Virus record (IMG/VR): IMGVR_UViG_3300047548_000861
Span: 1-40,427 of that record
Source of the DNA: a virus
Length of the DNA stretch: 40,427 nucleotides
Direction: 5' to 3' (one strand)
Part shown: piece by piece, positions 8,134 through 15,315 of the stretch
Numbering within the stretch: position 1 is the stretch's first letter
Layout: every line of letters begins with the position of its first letter
The notes under the pieces: generated by a model
The model's input: the letters and a program-made list of their open reading frames with translations, nothing else
What the model was told of the DNA's origin: nothing
The model's database searches: none
Made by a program: the position numbers and the translations under genes

Positions 8134-8855
8134 GACAGTAGTTTATGCTCATTGATGTAAGATGTCAAGTATTCGTTCAGCACAGCATGTTCGCCGATCT
8201 GAGCATGTTTCATTTCCGGGGGCACATAGTTTTCGGTCATATCATCTGACATTTGTTTTACCCCCTGGCGGTATTGATATTCGATTGCTCGCCAAGCAAA
8301 GCCATGTATGATTTCCGGACGTTTGAATAACTGTAGTCTTGGATCACCAAGGTATTCGTGATATAAATCGTCGGCTTGTTGAAACATCAACACTCGATGT
8401 CCTCGGGATTTCAAATCTGAAATAGTAGCCAACATGCTGTACATTAAATCTTCGGTACGATCAATGATAGACATTACTTCAGTTTTGAGCTTGAGTTTGA
8501 CAAATTGTTCAGTGTCACGTTTTGACCATCCCACTTGCCATAGGTGTGCAAAATTTTGATTCTGAGGATTGGTCCAGCGACCTTCAAAATTGTTTATGGG
8601 TTCGCAGATGGGAATTTCTGATCTACTGATAAACGTCATGCCCAATACGTACAACGTGGGGCGGTTGGTTTGATAACTGTGTTTGAGGGTTGTTCTTAAT
8701 ATACGGCTGTTTGCGCTGCCACCAATGGCCAAAGTTGACGCCCGTGGACCATGCGGGCCCATGATGTTTAATCGACGAGCTAGATCAACATGGCCAGCGC
8801 CGGCAGCGTAACCTTCTGCGTAACTACAACCGTTGACTACCAATTGCTCAATCAT
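8130..8855 (-). CDS. SGNH/GDSL-like hydrolase family protein
   Basis: A 241-aa protein with SGNH-type blocks: VVNGCSYAEGY (Ser 11 as candidate nucleophile in a G-C-S-Y block), GGSANSRI as the glycine/asparagine block, and a C-terminal GEHAVLNEYL that may supply the histidine. The family removes acyl or similar esters from lipids or sugars, and phage members are thought to act on surface glycans. The catalytic Asp-X-X-His is not clear-cut, so activity is uncertain. It overlaps the preceding gene by 8 bases and couples to the zinc-finger gene. A second, more typical SGNH protein is at 34038. Confidence 0.7.
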   Translation of the reverse strand: MIEQLVVNGCSYAEGYAAGAGHVDLARRLNIMGPHGPRASTLAIGGSANSRILRTTLKHSYQTNRPTLYVLGMTFISRSEIPICEPINNFEGRWTNPQNQNFAHLWQVGWSKRDTEQFVKLKLKTEVMSIIDRTEDLMYSMLATISDLKSRGHRVLMFQQADDLYHEYLGDPRLQLFKRPEIIHGFAWRAIEYQYRQGVKQMSDDMTENYVPPEMKHAQIGEHAVLNEYLTSYINEHKLLS

Positions 8856-9300
8856 TCTTCTTGTCTTGTCCAGCTGCCTTTAGATATGCATCAATTTCTT
8901 TTTGTGAAGTAATTGCTGCCATGACATCAATCTCATCATCTTTGTAAGTGGGATACATTGCCTGCAATGCTTTGCGTTTGGCCGATAACCCTGCTTCTTT
9001 TTTCTTGGGAGCGATCCAAGTGTGACGAGGTGTGCCCAAGTCTGGACTTACGCTTGTGGCCATGAGCCACTGCAATTTGGGATGTTTGTTGACGTCAAAG
9101 AAATGCTTGTTGAGTCGCTCATTGGTGGCAATTACATAGAACTCTTGTAGTTCCCGACTGCCTTCAACTGAACTACCCCAGCGAATCATCAAGTAGTTTG
9201 AAAACTTCTTCCTCTCCTCCGCTGTGAGCTCGTCATAAAATGTTCTAACCTTGCGGTCAAACATACGCATTTCATTGGCAATGGTTAATTTATCACTCAT
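8848..9300 (-). CDS. Probable clamp-loader small subunit (gp62-like)
   Basis: A 150-aa protein resembling in layout the clamp-loader A subunit of marine T4-like phages: an N-terminal helical region (TIANEMRMFD), NERLN, then HPKLQWLMATSVSP and RHTWIAPKKKE, and a C-terminal YPTYKDDEIDVM helix. In T4, gp62 joins gp44 to load the sliding clamp gp45. Similarity is by pattern, not strong identity, so this is a tentative call. The gene is in an operon with replication-type regulation. An AAA ATPase at 15316 is the only candidate large-subunit-like protein in the window and is itself atypical. Confidence 0.5.
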   Translation of the reverse strand: MSDKLTIANEMRMFDRKVRTFYDELTAEERKKFSNYLMIRWGSSVEGSRELQEFYVIATNERLNKHFFDVNKHPKLQWLMATSVSPDLGTPRHTWIAPKKKEAGLSAKRKALQAMYPTYKDDEIDVMAAITSQKEIDAYLKAAGQDKKND

Positions 9301-9547
9301 GTTTTTTCTTTAAATTATACATTACAAACAATTGATCTAGCAACTCTTTCATGCCTGAGTCAGTCTCACACATTTTAACAACTTCGTTTAATTCGCTTAA
9401 CATACGCTTGTTTGAACCAGACAAATCGTAGTCCTTGCCAGACTCATACCCAACTACATGTCGTTTAGTTTTGCCAAACTCTCGAGCATAGATAATACCG
9501 TCGGCTCGCTCGTAAATGTACGTTGCGCCTGGCTTGAGAGTGCCCAT
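9293..9547 (-). CDS. Unknown small protein, 84 aa
   Basis: Not recognised. It begins with a beta-hairpin-like segment (KPGATYIYERADGIIYARE) and ends in an amphipathic helix rich in Leu, Met and Lys. It overlaps the clamp-loader-like gene by 8 bases and follows the cupin gene with a one-base overlap (TAATG). Its fixed place in this operon suggests a DNA-metabolism accessory role, but there is no direct evidence. Confidence 0.65.
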   Translation of the reverse strand: MGTLKPGATYIYERADGIIYAREFGKTKRHVVGYESGKDYDLSGSNKRMLSELNEVVKMCETDSGMKELLDQLFVMYNLKKKHE

Positions 9548-9891
9548 TAGTGATTCCTTTTGCCGTCAAACACACAGTTAAAAATCAAGTTCATGTCGCC
9601 GGTGTTGATGACTCTGTGAAACGCACCATCGGGAATCAACACAATGTCACCAGGACTGACGTCAAATGGCTCACTGTCTTCTTCGCCTACAATCATTTGT
9701 CCCCAACCATGACAGAAGAAATATACTTCTTCTTGTCCCACATGTCTGTGTCCACGAGTGCTGTGCCCACGATACAGTTTAGTGCTTGACAACACAAGAT
9801 TGTTTAAAGTTTTGTTGTCTTTCAGCAAGTAGGTTTCGTTGTCCTTGACAACTTCACCGCCAATGTCATTGTTGTGATATTTGATTTGCAT
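9547..9891 (-). CDS. Cupin-domain protein
   Basis: A 114-aa single-domain cupin. Motif 1 reads GHRHVGQEEVYFFCHGWG, with metal ligands His 48, His 50 and Glu 54 or 55. Motif 2 reads PGDIVLIPDGAFHRVINTG, with His 92. Both motifs are intact, so it should bind a metal ion. Small cupins include sugar isomerases, epimerases, dioxygenases and simple sensors, and the substrate cannot be told from sequence. A cupin domain also occurs fused to the nucleotidyltransferase at 24824. It lies between an unknown gene and the 84-aa gene in one tightly packed operon. Confidence 0.85.
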   Translation of the reverse strand: MQIKYHNNDIGGEVVKDNETYLLKDNKTLNNLVLSSTKLYRGHSTRGHRHVGQEEVYFFCHGWGQMIVGEEDSEPFDVSPGDIVLIPDGAFHRVINTGDMNLIFNCVFDGKRNH

Positions 9892-9892
9892 G

Positions 9893-10393
9893 TTACCAGG
9901 CCTTGTTGTAATCTACAATTTCACAGTTACGACTGATGTCTTTGACAAAGTAAACACAGTCGGGCGCATCTTCATCATTAATAGGCACAGCCAGCATCTG
10001 TCCGTTCTTGAGCTTGGGTGCGTACCACGACACTTCGTGATACACATCTAAGATTTCAATGTCAGGGAAACTAGGCCTGTAGCTACTGAGTGGGTTGAAT
10101 TGAAATGCTTTGAAGCCGCGATCATTGATCGATGTCAACGGCAGTACTTCCAAGTCGCCAATGTCGGGTTCGCCAATTAGAATCTGCCAGTCCATGGGCA
10201 TTTTGATTGTTGCTTTGCCAATTCGCAGTACCAAGGCCGGACTGTTAAAGCTTTCCAAGAAGATCAAGGGTATGAAGTGATAGTCGGGATCTTGTGGATT
10301 GCTGTTGTCCAGTATTGCAAAGCGCATGTCATCAACTTCTTCTGGTAGATGATCTAAATCGTAATAGGTATTGTCTAAAGTTAAAATTCGCAT
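9893..10393 (-). CDS. Unknown protein, 166 aa, first gene of operon
   Basis: Not recognised. A beta-rich acidic protein with hydrophobic strands and the C-terminal stretch PDCVYFVKDISRNCEIVDY. There are two in-frame ATGs, at 10399 and 10393. I choose 10393 because a perfect TTGACA-17-TATACT promoter ends exactly six bases before it, the same spacing as at primase (5050) and the 14220 gene. This predicts a transcript beginning on this ATG, with no Shine-Dalgarno. It leads an operon with the cupin, the 84-aa protein and the probable clamp-loader subunit. Confidence 0.7.
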   Translation of the reverse strand: MRILTLDNTYYDLDHLPEEVDDMRFAILDNSNPQDPDYHFIPLIFLESFNSPALVLRIGKATIKMPMDWQILIGEPDIGDLEVLPLTSINDRGFKAFQFNPLSSYRPSFPDIEILDVYHEVSWYAPKLKNGQMLAVPINDEDAPDCVYFVKDISRNCEIVDYNKAW

Positions 10394-10399
10394 ATCCAT

Positions 10400-10428
10400 A
10401 GTATAAATTATTTTTTGGTGCGTGTCAA
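10400..10428 (-). promoter_or_regulatory. Sigma70-type promoter, leaderless geometry
   Basis: Minus strand TTGACA (10428-10423), 17-bp spacer, TATACT (10405-10400), then six bases to the ATG at 10393. The -35 is a perfect consensus and the -10 matches five of six. The -35 lies inside the last codons of the upstream methyltransferase gene. Confidence 0.75.
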
Positions 10429-10992
10429 TATCACACCACAGTCCAAGGTTTGATGTACTACCTCAAACCCATGACTCAGCAAATATACCACTGCTGGACC
10501 GCATTTTCCAATCCAACAATCGTTGTAGCAATATGTGTCGTCAACTGATACCACAGAATCATTATTCAAACACGGCAACAGGGATACTATTTGCCGCATG
10601 TGCTCAATTTGACAGTTTTGATTGGTCATTGTTACGCCACGAGTAGCATACTGAGCCATTTGATACTGAATCGCTGGCGACACTGCGTTGATATCCCAAA
10701 TGTAATCAAAGTTGTCAAGATACAGTACAGATATTCCAAGTCCAGATGTAGAAAATTTCTGGGCCCAGGCACTGCCGGTGTCCACAACAAATTCAGTATC
10801 AACACATCGGCTAGACAATGCCGTACCAGCGTCTGGCAGCACATCAACAGAAATTAGTTTGGTGTTGTAGTCGTGCGCCAGTGCGTCTAACCATACTGTG
10901 CTACCGTCGTCTCGATCACTGCCAATTTCTACAAACACCCCAGACACTGTAGTGGGCATGTAGTTGCCAATGTGTTGATATACTCGTCCCAT
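10408..10992 (-). CDS. Class I SAM-dependent methyltransferase-like protein
   Basis: A 194-aa protein with a Rossmann-type opening, GVFVEIGSDRDDGST (motif I with an acidic end), then KLISVDVLPD (motif II acidic residue) and VLYLDNFDYIWD (a motif IV-like strand). The layout resembles the small methyltransferases often seen beside glycan genes. The substrate is unknown. The start at 10992 is chosen over an in-frame TTG at 11010, because the stop of the preceding gene and this ATG form TGATG, typical translational coupling. It is the last gene of the uvsW operon, and the next promoter is embedded in its 3' end. Confidence 0.7.
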   Translation of the reverse strand: MGRVYQHIGNYMPTTVSGVFVEIGSDRDDGSTVWLDALAHDYNTKLISVDVLPDAGTALSSRCVDTEFVVDTGSAWAQKFSTSGLGISVLYLDNFDYIWDINAVSPAIQYQMAQYATRGVTMTNQNCQIEHMRQIVSLLPCLNNDSVVSVDDTYCYNDCWIGKCGPAVVYLLSHGFEVVHQTLDCGVILTRTKK

Positions 10993-11894
10993 CAGTAAGT
11001 CAATCTCCAATCGTGTAATTCAGGATCATACCTAAATTCAATCTCGGATCTAGTGCTGAATTTTTTATTGATACCCTTGGCCACATTGCCAAACCAACAA
11101 CGGTCACTGTCAAGTACAACATTTTGATAGCACATTTGCCATTTCAACACTATCATGGCGTTGCTCAAAGCATGATTGGGGTTGGGTATGGTAATGGCAA
11201 TGTCGCTTTCGGTATTGAAGCGATTGAAATCAACAACAACTGGTTTGGTTTGATACAGCTTTTTTAGTTTTAGATCGGTGAAACGATCCAGCATGGTAAA
11301 CAAACGATTGAGCTGGTTGGCCCGGAACACTGTGTCCTTGAGTTCATTCTGCTGTGAGAAATCTTGATTGATTGCTGCAACAAAATTACTGTCCACATTG
11401 ACTGAAGGACTGAAATCGTAAGCTTCGCTACGAGACAAGTCCAGGATAAACACCGGATGGTTCTCATAAGCTTCAGCCCAGATTCTAACTGATCCAGGGA
11501 TAAACGTACCTCCACGTTGGCAAACATGATTACTGAGCTTGAGCATGTCTTCGCCAAAGATCTGTGTGTTTATTGTTTCGCTGACATAGACATCGGCATT
11601 GATGTCAGTGTTTAAAAACTCACCTTCCACTACTTCAACACGATTACTGTAACCAGTGCGGGACAATATATCTTTGAGGTAATTGCATCTCAGTGGATCT
11701 CTTTCCACTGCAATGACTTTGCTGGCGCCGGACTGCACTGCCATTATGCTCAGTAACCCTGTGCCAGCACCAATGTCGCACACAGTTCGCCCCGGTGCAG
11801 CAAGCCCAATGGCTTGTCTGTAAAATGCGTTTCTGCCTTGATCGTTGAGCATGGGCAGAAACACCCCGTCGTCTTTGAAAAAGTCTAAGCTCAT
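10992..11894 (-). CDS. Protein arginine methyltransferase-like enzyme
   Basis: A 300-aa class I methyltransferase. Motif I is VCDIGAGTGLLS (38-49), followed by VIAVERD with the ribose-binding Glu 64. The diagnostic part is VSETINTQIFGEDM. Glu 106 and Glu 115 are nine residues apart, as in the double-E loop of protein arginine methyltransferases. A C-terminal IVLKWQM could correspond to the THW-loop region, but weakly. Arginine methyltransferases transfer methyl groups from SAM to guanidinium nitrogens. The target here is unknown and could be a host or phage protein. It overlaps uvsW (ATGA) and is coupled to a second methyltransferase. Confidence 0.7.
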   Translation of the reverse strand: MSLDFFKDDGVFLPMLNDQGRNAFYRQAIGLAAPGRTVCDIGAGTGLLSIMAVQSGASKVIAVERDPLRCNYLKDILSRTGYSNRVEVVEGEFLNTDINADVYVSETINTQIFGEDMLKLSNHVCQRGGTFIPGSVRIWAEAYENHPVFILDLSRSEAYDFSPSVNVDSNFVAAINQDFSQQNELKDTVFRANQLNRLFTMLDRFTDLKLKKLYQTKPVVVDFNRFNTESDIAITIPNPNHALSNAMIVLKWQMCYQNVVLDSDRCWFGNVAKGINKKFSTRSEIEFRYDPELHDWRLTY

Positions 11895-13360
11895 GCCACA
11901 GTCATCCAGTCGAGCCGTTCTTGTGTGAATGGATAGTTAGCTTCTTTGTAGTAGGCTTTTCGCTTGGTGAGGTGTCGCTTGGCGAACTTGCAGGTGCTGG
12001 TGACGTCCCAGATTTGAACAAAGTCTTTGTCCTCAGCTCGTCGGATTCCTCGGCCAATCGATTGTATGACTCTAACAAACGACTTGCCTGGCTCCACCAG
12101 CACCAAGTTAAATATGCGGGGTATGTTGATACCAACAGCGGCCACCCCATAAGTTGCCACGATAATTTTGTCATTGGATTCTGCGACTGAATCATATTCT
12201 TCCTGTCTATCTTTCGATTTTGTTGCCCCAGAGACAAATACTGCTCGATCCCCAAGGCGTTCTACTAATGCGTGTCCGGCAGCTACACGATCCACCAAAA
12301 CCAGCGTATTGCCAGTTTCGTTAACTTGCTGAACAAGATTGGCAATGGTGTCTAACCTGCCTTTCTCTTCCAACAAGTATTTTAATTCGCTTTGATATTC
12401 TTTGAATTCCACATGATCTACTAACTGCACAATGTTAACATGGCATTGTGCCAGCACACCTTGTTGCTGTAGTTCATTGGCACTGAGTCTACCAATAACT
12501 GGTCCAAGACTGACCAACAGTGATTGGCTTTCAAATTTCTCTTTGGGAATGGTTCCTGTCAATCCCCAGCGGATAGGTATCTTGCTCATTACCCCTGTGA
12601 GTAGAGTTTTCAGTGCATCTGCCTTGGCCATGTGTACTTCGTCCACCATGACACATACAACATCCTCAATAAAGTCTCCAATGGTTATGTCAGCAGTGCC
12701 AGATTTTGTGTTTTTCAGCAATACATTGAGACTTTGCCAGGTGCAAATGGTGTGCTTGTGTCCGTGTTCTTTGCGATCGCCAAAATAAACACCCACATCC
12801 AAGCCCACGTTGCGATAGTCTTTTTCTGTCTGTGTCACCAGACTCTTGTTGGGCACAATTACAATGCTACGCCCAAATGGTTCAACTGCCCCACTCAGAG
12901 TAGCAGTCATGATTGTTTTGCCAGCGCCTGTGGCCACTTCCTGTATGCACTGCGGGTTCTGTAAGAAGTTGTTGACAATCTCTACCTGGTAGTCACGCAA
13001 CATAATAGGCTGGCCTTCGGCGGGGTGACCTTTGGGCCATGTCTTGTATGCCCAGCGATTTTCTTCCACAAGATCAAAATCAAATCCAAAGGAGTAGTCA
13101 CGCTGGTCATCAAGTTCCACATCCCAGTTGTATTGTTCCAACATAGGCAATATTTCCGGCAACAGGTTTGTAAATGTGCTGCCGCCCAGTTGGAAGTAAC
13201 TTACTTTGCCGTCCCAGCGCCCTAGTCGAACTGCCGGGAGATATCTAGCATAAGGAACGTCGTATTTGAAAGCATTGACCAGACGCTTGCGCATGTCCAG
13301 GTCCAGGCCTTCGATCTTGATATTAACTTCGTCACGTATGACGATGGTTGCTGTTTTCAT
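11891..13360 (-). CDS. ATP-dependent DNA helicase, UvsW-like
   Basis: A 489-aa superfamily 2 helicase. After an N-terminal DNA-binding region come RDYQVEIV (Q-motif-like), EVATGAGKT (Walker A), VMVDEVH (DEVH box), LTGTIPK (motif III) and QSIGRGIRR (motif VI). In T4, UvsW remodels branched DNA and R-loops, moving the phage from origin- to recombination-dependent replication. The ATG at 13360 gives an ATGA overlap with the preceding gene and is preferred over an earlier in-frame start at 13384. It is followed by two methyltransferase genes, an unusual grouping. Confidence 0.9.
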   Translation of the reverse strand: MKTATIVIRDEVNIKIEGLDLDMRKRLVNAFKYDVPYARYLPAVRLGRWDGKVSYFQLGGSTFTNLLPEILPMLEQYNWDVELDDQRDYSFGFDFDLVEENRWAYKTWPKGHPAEGQPIMLRDYQVEIVNNFLQNPQCIQEVATGAGKTIMTATLSGAVEPFGRSIVIVPNKSLVTQTEKDYRNVGLDVGVYFGDRKEHGHKHTICTWQSLNVLLKNTKSGTADITIGDFIEDVVCVMVDEVHMAKADALKTLLTGVMSKIPIRWGLTGTIPKEKFESQSLLVSLGPVIGRLSANELQQQGVLAQCHVNIVQLVDHVEFKEYQSELKYLLEEKGRLDTIANLVQQVNETGNTLVLVDRVAAGHALVERLGDRAVFVSGATKSKDRQEEYDSVAESNDKIIVATYGVAAVGINIPRIFNLVLVEPGKSFVRVIQSIGRGIRRAEDKDFVQIWDVTSTCKFAKRHLTKRKAYYKEANYPFTQERLDWMTVA

Positions 13361-14220
13361 TCTAATAGTACCTGTTGCACCCACTGGCGTTGTGCAATTT
13401 CAAAAAGTAGGCTATCCCTAGCGCCTTGATATTCTAATTCGGCTACGGGAAATCGCAGTGGCTGTGCCTTGATATTATACACACTTTTAATGCTGTGCGC
13501 AACAAAAAAATCTTGATGTTCATCAATGTAGCGTTGGACTCGACCGTATATGTTGGTTAGGTCTCGATCATAAAATGCCACATTAAAGTCTGCACTGTAG
13601 TGACTGAAGGGGCGAAATGCATCGTCTCCTATGTACTTATCATTGTCATGGGCCAGATCCTCAACAGTTTTTCCAATTTCACAATAGTTTAGGTACACGG
13701 TACCAAACTTGATTCTCCAATCTCCGTACATCCCTTGTAGGTCCGAAGCAAGACGATGCACCTTGGGCATACCGAACCAAGTGCAAACAAATCTAGGTTG
13801 GGCTCCTGCGGCTACACTTTCGCATCGATGTACAGCCAAGTTCAATTCTGCCAAGGCCTTTCTCACAGATTCGGGTGCATTGTTCCAGTAGTCTGAATTT
13901 TGTTGATCCAACAAACCGTGATAGCGTTCAAAAATATTGTGCAAGTAGTTGAGACAGTCTTGTGTGTATTCAAACGGTCTGTTGATTATGACTTGATGTG
14001 CATTGATGGCATCAATACACTGTTGGATAGTGTCCACTGCACGTTTTCTCTCTTCAGCTGGAGTGCCAAATCCGTAGAATCTGTCGGGGTGGTCCAAGGG
14101 CCAGGCTGTTCTCTGGAGCATGCGGTCAACCCAGAGTTCAGCAATGGGTGAATTTTTAATTCGGAATCGTAATTCTAAATCGCCTTGTTGGCCCAGACGT
14201 ATCAGCAAGAATTTAAACAT
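13357..14220 (-). CDS. Unknown protein, paralogue of the 28604 gene
   Basis: A 287-aa protein of unknown function. It shares a clear set of motifs with the 274-aa product at 28604: LNLAVHR (127-132 region), GTVYLNYCEIGKT (173-185) and HYSADFNVAFYDRD (207-220). The conserved His, Tyr, Asn, Glu and Asp residues could form an active or binding site, but I recognise no family. It is the first gene before uvsW, and the paralogue lies between gp32 and uvsX, so both travel with recombination genes. A TTGACT-17-TATACT promoter ends six bases before the ATG, predicting a leaderless mRNA. Confidence 0.75.
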   Translation of the reverse strand: MFKFLLIRLGQQGDLELRFRIKNSPIAELWVDRMLQRTAWPLDHPDRFYGFGTPAEERKRAVDTIQQCIDAINAHQVIINRPFEYTQDCLNYLHNIFERYHGLLDQQNSDYWNNAPESVRKALAELNLAVHRCESVAAGAQPRFVCTWFGMPKVHRLASDLQGMYGDWRIKFGTVYLNYCEIGKTVEDLAHDNDKYIGDDAFRPFSHYSADFNVAFYDRDLTNIYGRVQRYIDEHQDFFVAHSIKSVYNIKAQPLRFPVAELEYQGARDSLLFEIAQRQWVQQVLLE

Positions 14221-14226
14221 TGTAAC

Positions 14227-14255
14227 AGTATATACTTACCGCTTGCAAAAGTCAA
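14227..14255 (-). promoter_or_regulatory. Sigma70-type promoter for uvsW operon
   Basis: Minus strand TTGACT (14255-14250), 17-bp spacer, TATACT (14232-14227), six bases, ATG at 14220. The first two bases of the -35 are the last two of the six-T tract of the upstream terminator, so termination and re-initiation elements are fused. Confidence 0.7.
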
Positions 14256-14279
14256 AAAAGCAGGCACCGAAGTGCCTGC
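14254..14279 (-). terminator. Intrinsic terminator with UUCG tetraloop
   Basis: On the minus strand GCAGGCAC-TTCG-GTGCCTGC followed by six T. This is an eight-pair GC-rich stem with the extra-stable UUCG loop, a textbook rho-independent terminator. It ends the operon of the AAA ATPase and small membrane proteins. Confidence 0.93.
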
Positions 14280-14286
14280 TGTGAAG

Positions 14287-14320
14287 CCTAGGGCCGGAGC
14301 CAACCGTATGTTGCCCTAGG
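14287..14320 (-). other. Hairpin upstream of the terminator
   Basis: Perfect eight-base arms CCTAGGGC and GCCCTAGG (14287-14294 and 14313-14320) enclose an 18-base loop. It lies seven bases after the stop of the 36-aa gene and seven bases before the UUCG terminator. With no T tract of its own, it is more likely an mRNA 3'-end stabiliser or anti-termination structure than a separate terminator. Confidence 0.6.
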
Positions 14321-14327
14321 AAAAAAC

Positions 14328-14438
14328 TTAACTCATGTCTGCTGTGCGAACTGCAAAACCGGACTCTGTGTATTGATCCGCTTCGTCTGCGTTATCAACA
14401 TAGAACAAAAACACATCACCGTCCCAAATTTCGTACAT
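14328..14438 (-). CDS. Unknown acidic microprotein, 36 aa
   Basis: A short frame MYEIWDGDVFLFYVDNADEA... ending in ADMS, with the Shine-Dalgarno AAGGA seven bases before the ATG. It is acidic and aromatic, with no membrane segment, and could form a small beta-hairpin. It is the last gene before the terminator. The good ribosome site and its place in a row of evenly packed small genes support it as real. Function is unknown; small acidic phage proteins are often inhibitors or DNA mimics, but nothing here shows that. Confidence 0.6.
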   Translation of the reverse strand: MYEIWDGDVFLFYVDNADEADQYTESGFAVRTADMS

Positions 14439-14446
14439 ATCGTTCC

Positions 14447-14599
14447 TTAAAAAATTGCATTGGCCGCAGCCGCCGCGTTCCACGCACTGAACACAATGTT
14501 CATCCAACCCAGCCCGTTGTGGCCATTTTCAAAATCTCGAATGGCCCATTTCCACATAAGCCAAGCAAGAAAAATGTTTAATATGACCCAAACACTCAT
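14447..14599 (-). CDS. Small membrane protein, 50 aa
   Basis: Starts MSVWVILNIFLAWLMWKWAI, a single hydrophobic N-terminal segment, and ends with a second mildly hydrophobic Ala-rich stretch (NIVFSAWNAAAAANAIF). It is likely an inner-membrane protein with one or two passes. Its ATG overlaps the stop of the preceding small gene (ATGA). Unknown function, part of the pilin-like cassette. Confidence 0.55.
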   Translation of the reverse strand: MSVWVILNIFLAWLMWKWAIRDFENGHNGLGWMNIVFSAWNAAAAANAIF

Positions 14600-14703
14600 G
14601 ACATCACCGCAACTAAAAATATAAAGAATGCCGCTACAGGATAGCCAAACAACAGAGCCATCATGGCCAACACAGTTCCAAAGAAGGCCTTGTCGCTACC
14701 CAC
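14596..14703 (-). CDS. Small membrane protein, 35 aa, GTG start
   Basis: MGSDKAFFGTVLAMMALLFG and then YPVAAFFIFLVAVMS, essentially two hydrophobic halves around a Tyr-Pro turn. I chose the GTG at 14703 because GGGAG sits eight bases upstream, overlapping the end of the pilin gene. Longer upstream readings of this frame would run through the pilin coding sequence and look like a shadow. Coupled by ATGA to the next gene. Confidence 0.5.
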   Translation of the reverse strand: MGSDKAFFGTVLAMMALLFGYPVAAFFIFLVAVMS

Positions 14704-14704
14704 G

Positions 14705-14980
14705 TCACATACTCCCAAAACTGCCCGGCTTGCCAGCGTTGGGGTTCTCACACCGCACGCCTTTGCCAAACTCATCCATGACCTGTCGTGCTTGGCCTTT
14801 GTCCCCAATCACAAACTTATAGCCGTCAATGCATCGCATTTCGGTCATGCCGTTGATACCATAGCTGATGGTGCTGTTGTTACCTGCGCCGAACATAATA
14901 GGAGCAACAATCGCAGCCAGTATGCCGCAGATTGCAATCACAATCATCAGTTCAATAAGAGTAAATCCACGCTGTTTCAT
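14705..14980 (-). CDS. Type IV pilin-like protein with prepilin signal
   Basis: A 91-aa protein starting MKQRGFTLIELMIVIAICG, a canonical class III prepilin signal: a short basic leader, Gly-Phe cleavage site, the essential Glu at position 5 of the mature form, and a long hydrophobic helix. A small globular tail contains two Cys (50 and 77) that could form the pilin disulfide loop. A host prepilin peptidase would be needed to process it. The start is fixed by GGAG eight bases before the ATG. In a phage it may insert into or interfere with host pili or secretion pseudopili. Flanked on both sides by tiny membrane proteins. Confidence 0.8.
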   Translation of the reverse strand: MKQRGFTLIELMIVIAICGILAAIVAPIMFGAGNNSTISYGINGMTEMRCIDGYKFVIGDKGQARQVMDEFGKGVRCENPNAGKPGSFGSM

Positions 14981-14982
14981 TA

Positions 14983-15093
14983 TTAACTCCAGAGTGATAT
15001 TAGATATTCTGCAATACGGTAGAGACCATAAAAAGCCAATGCAAAATAACCAATGATGAATACAGCCGCCGCAATCTCTACCCACTTGTTCAT
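14983..15093 (-). CDS. Small membrane protein, 36 aa
   Basis: MNKWVEIAAAVFIIGYFALA then FYGLYRIAEYLISLWS, a single transmembrane helix with a charged start. GGAG precedes the ATG by five bases. Its stop codon TAA is two bases before the pilin ATG, so the two are translated in close succession. Function unknown; holin- or antiholin-like roles are possible for such short membrane proteins but not shown. Confidence 0.6.
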   Translation of the reverse strand: MNKWVEIAAAVFIIGYFALAFYGLYRIAEYLISLWS

Positions 15094-15257
15094 TTCAACT
15101 CCTTGTCCCTAAACATCCAAGCCAATGGCGCAAAGATCACTACCATGAACACCAACCAAGGCACAATGACTTCAACAAACATTGCAACACCCAGCAACCA
15201 CACCATGTACAGCGAAAAGGCTGTAGCAATGTAGATCAAATATAGCACAAGGTTCAT
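15090..15257 (-). CDS. Small membrane protein, 55 aa
   Basis: MNLVLYLIYIATAFSLYMVW and then a second hydrophobic stretch to LAWMF, ending in the charged tail RDKELK. Two transmembrane helices are likely. Its stop overlaps the next gene's ATG (ATGA). AAGGAT lies about six bases before the ATG. It is the first small gene after the AAA ATPase, from which it is separated by 58 bases containing an imperfect GC hairpin. Confidence 0.6.
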   Translation of the reverse strand: MNLVLYLIYIATAFSLYMVWLLGVAMFVEVIVPWLVFMVVIFAPLAWMFRDKELK

Positions 15258-15315
15258 AGTGTATCCTTATCGAAACGGGACTTATTGGCACTGCCCGTTA
15301 CGCACACGGCAGGGG

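Noticed and set aside
14221-14450. tRNA or structured small RNA in the hairpin-rich gap
   Set aside because: The two hairpins do not form a cloverleaf; they are explained by a terminator and an adjoining stem-loop at an operon end.
14705-15085. Longer version of the pilin gene starting upstream of 14980
   Set aside because: The extra 35 residues overlap the 36-aa membrane protein gene and would bury the prepilin signal. GGAG and the RGFTLIE motif fix the start at 14980.
15291-15312. GC hairpin (CTGCCCGT ... ACGGCAG) between the AAA gene and the 55-aa gene
   Set aside because: The stem has a bulge and no T tract on the transcribed strand, so it is not called a terminator.
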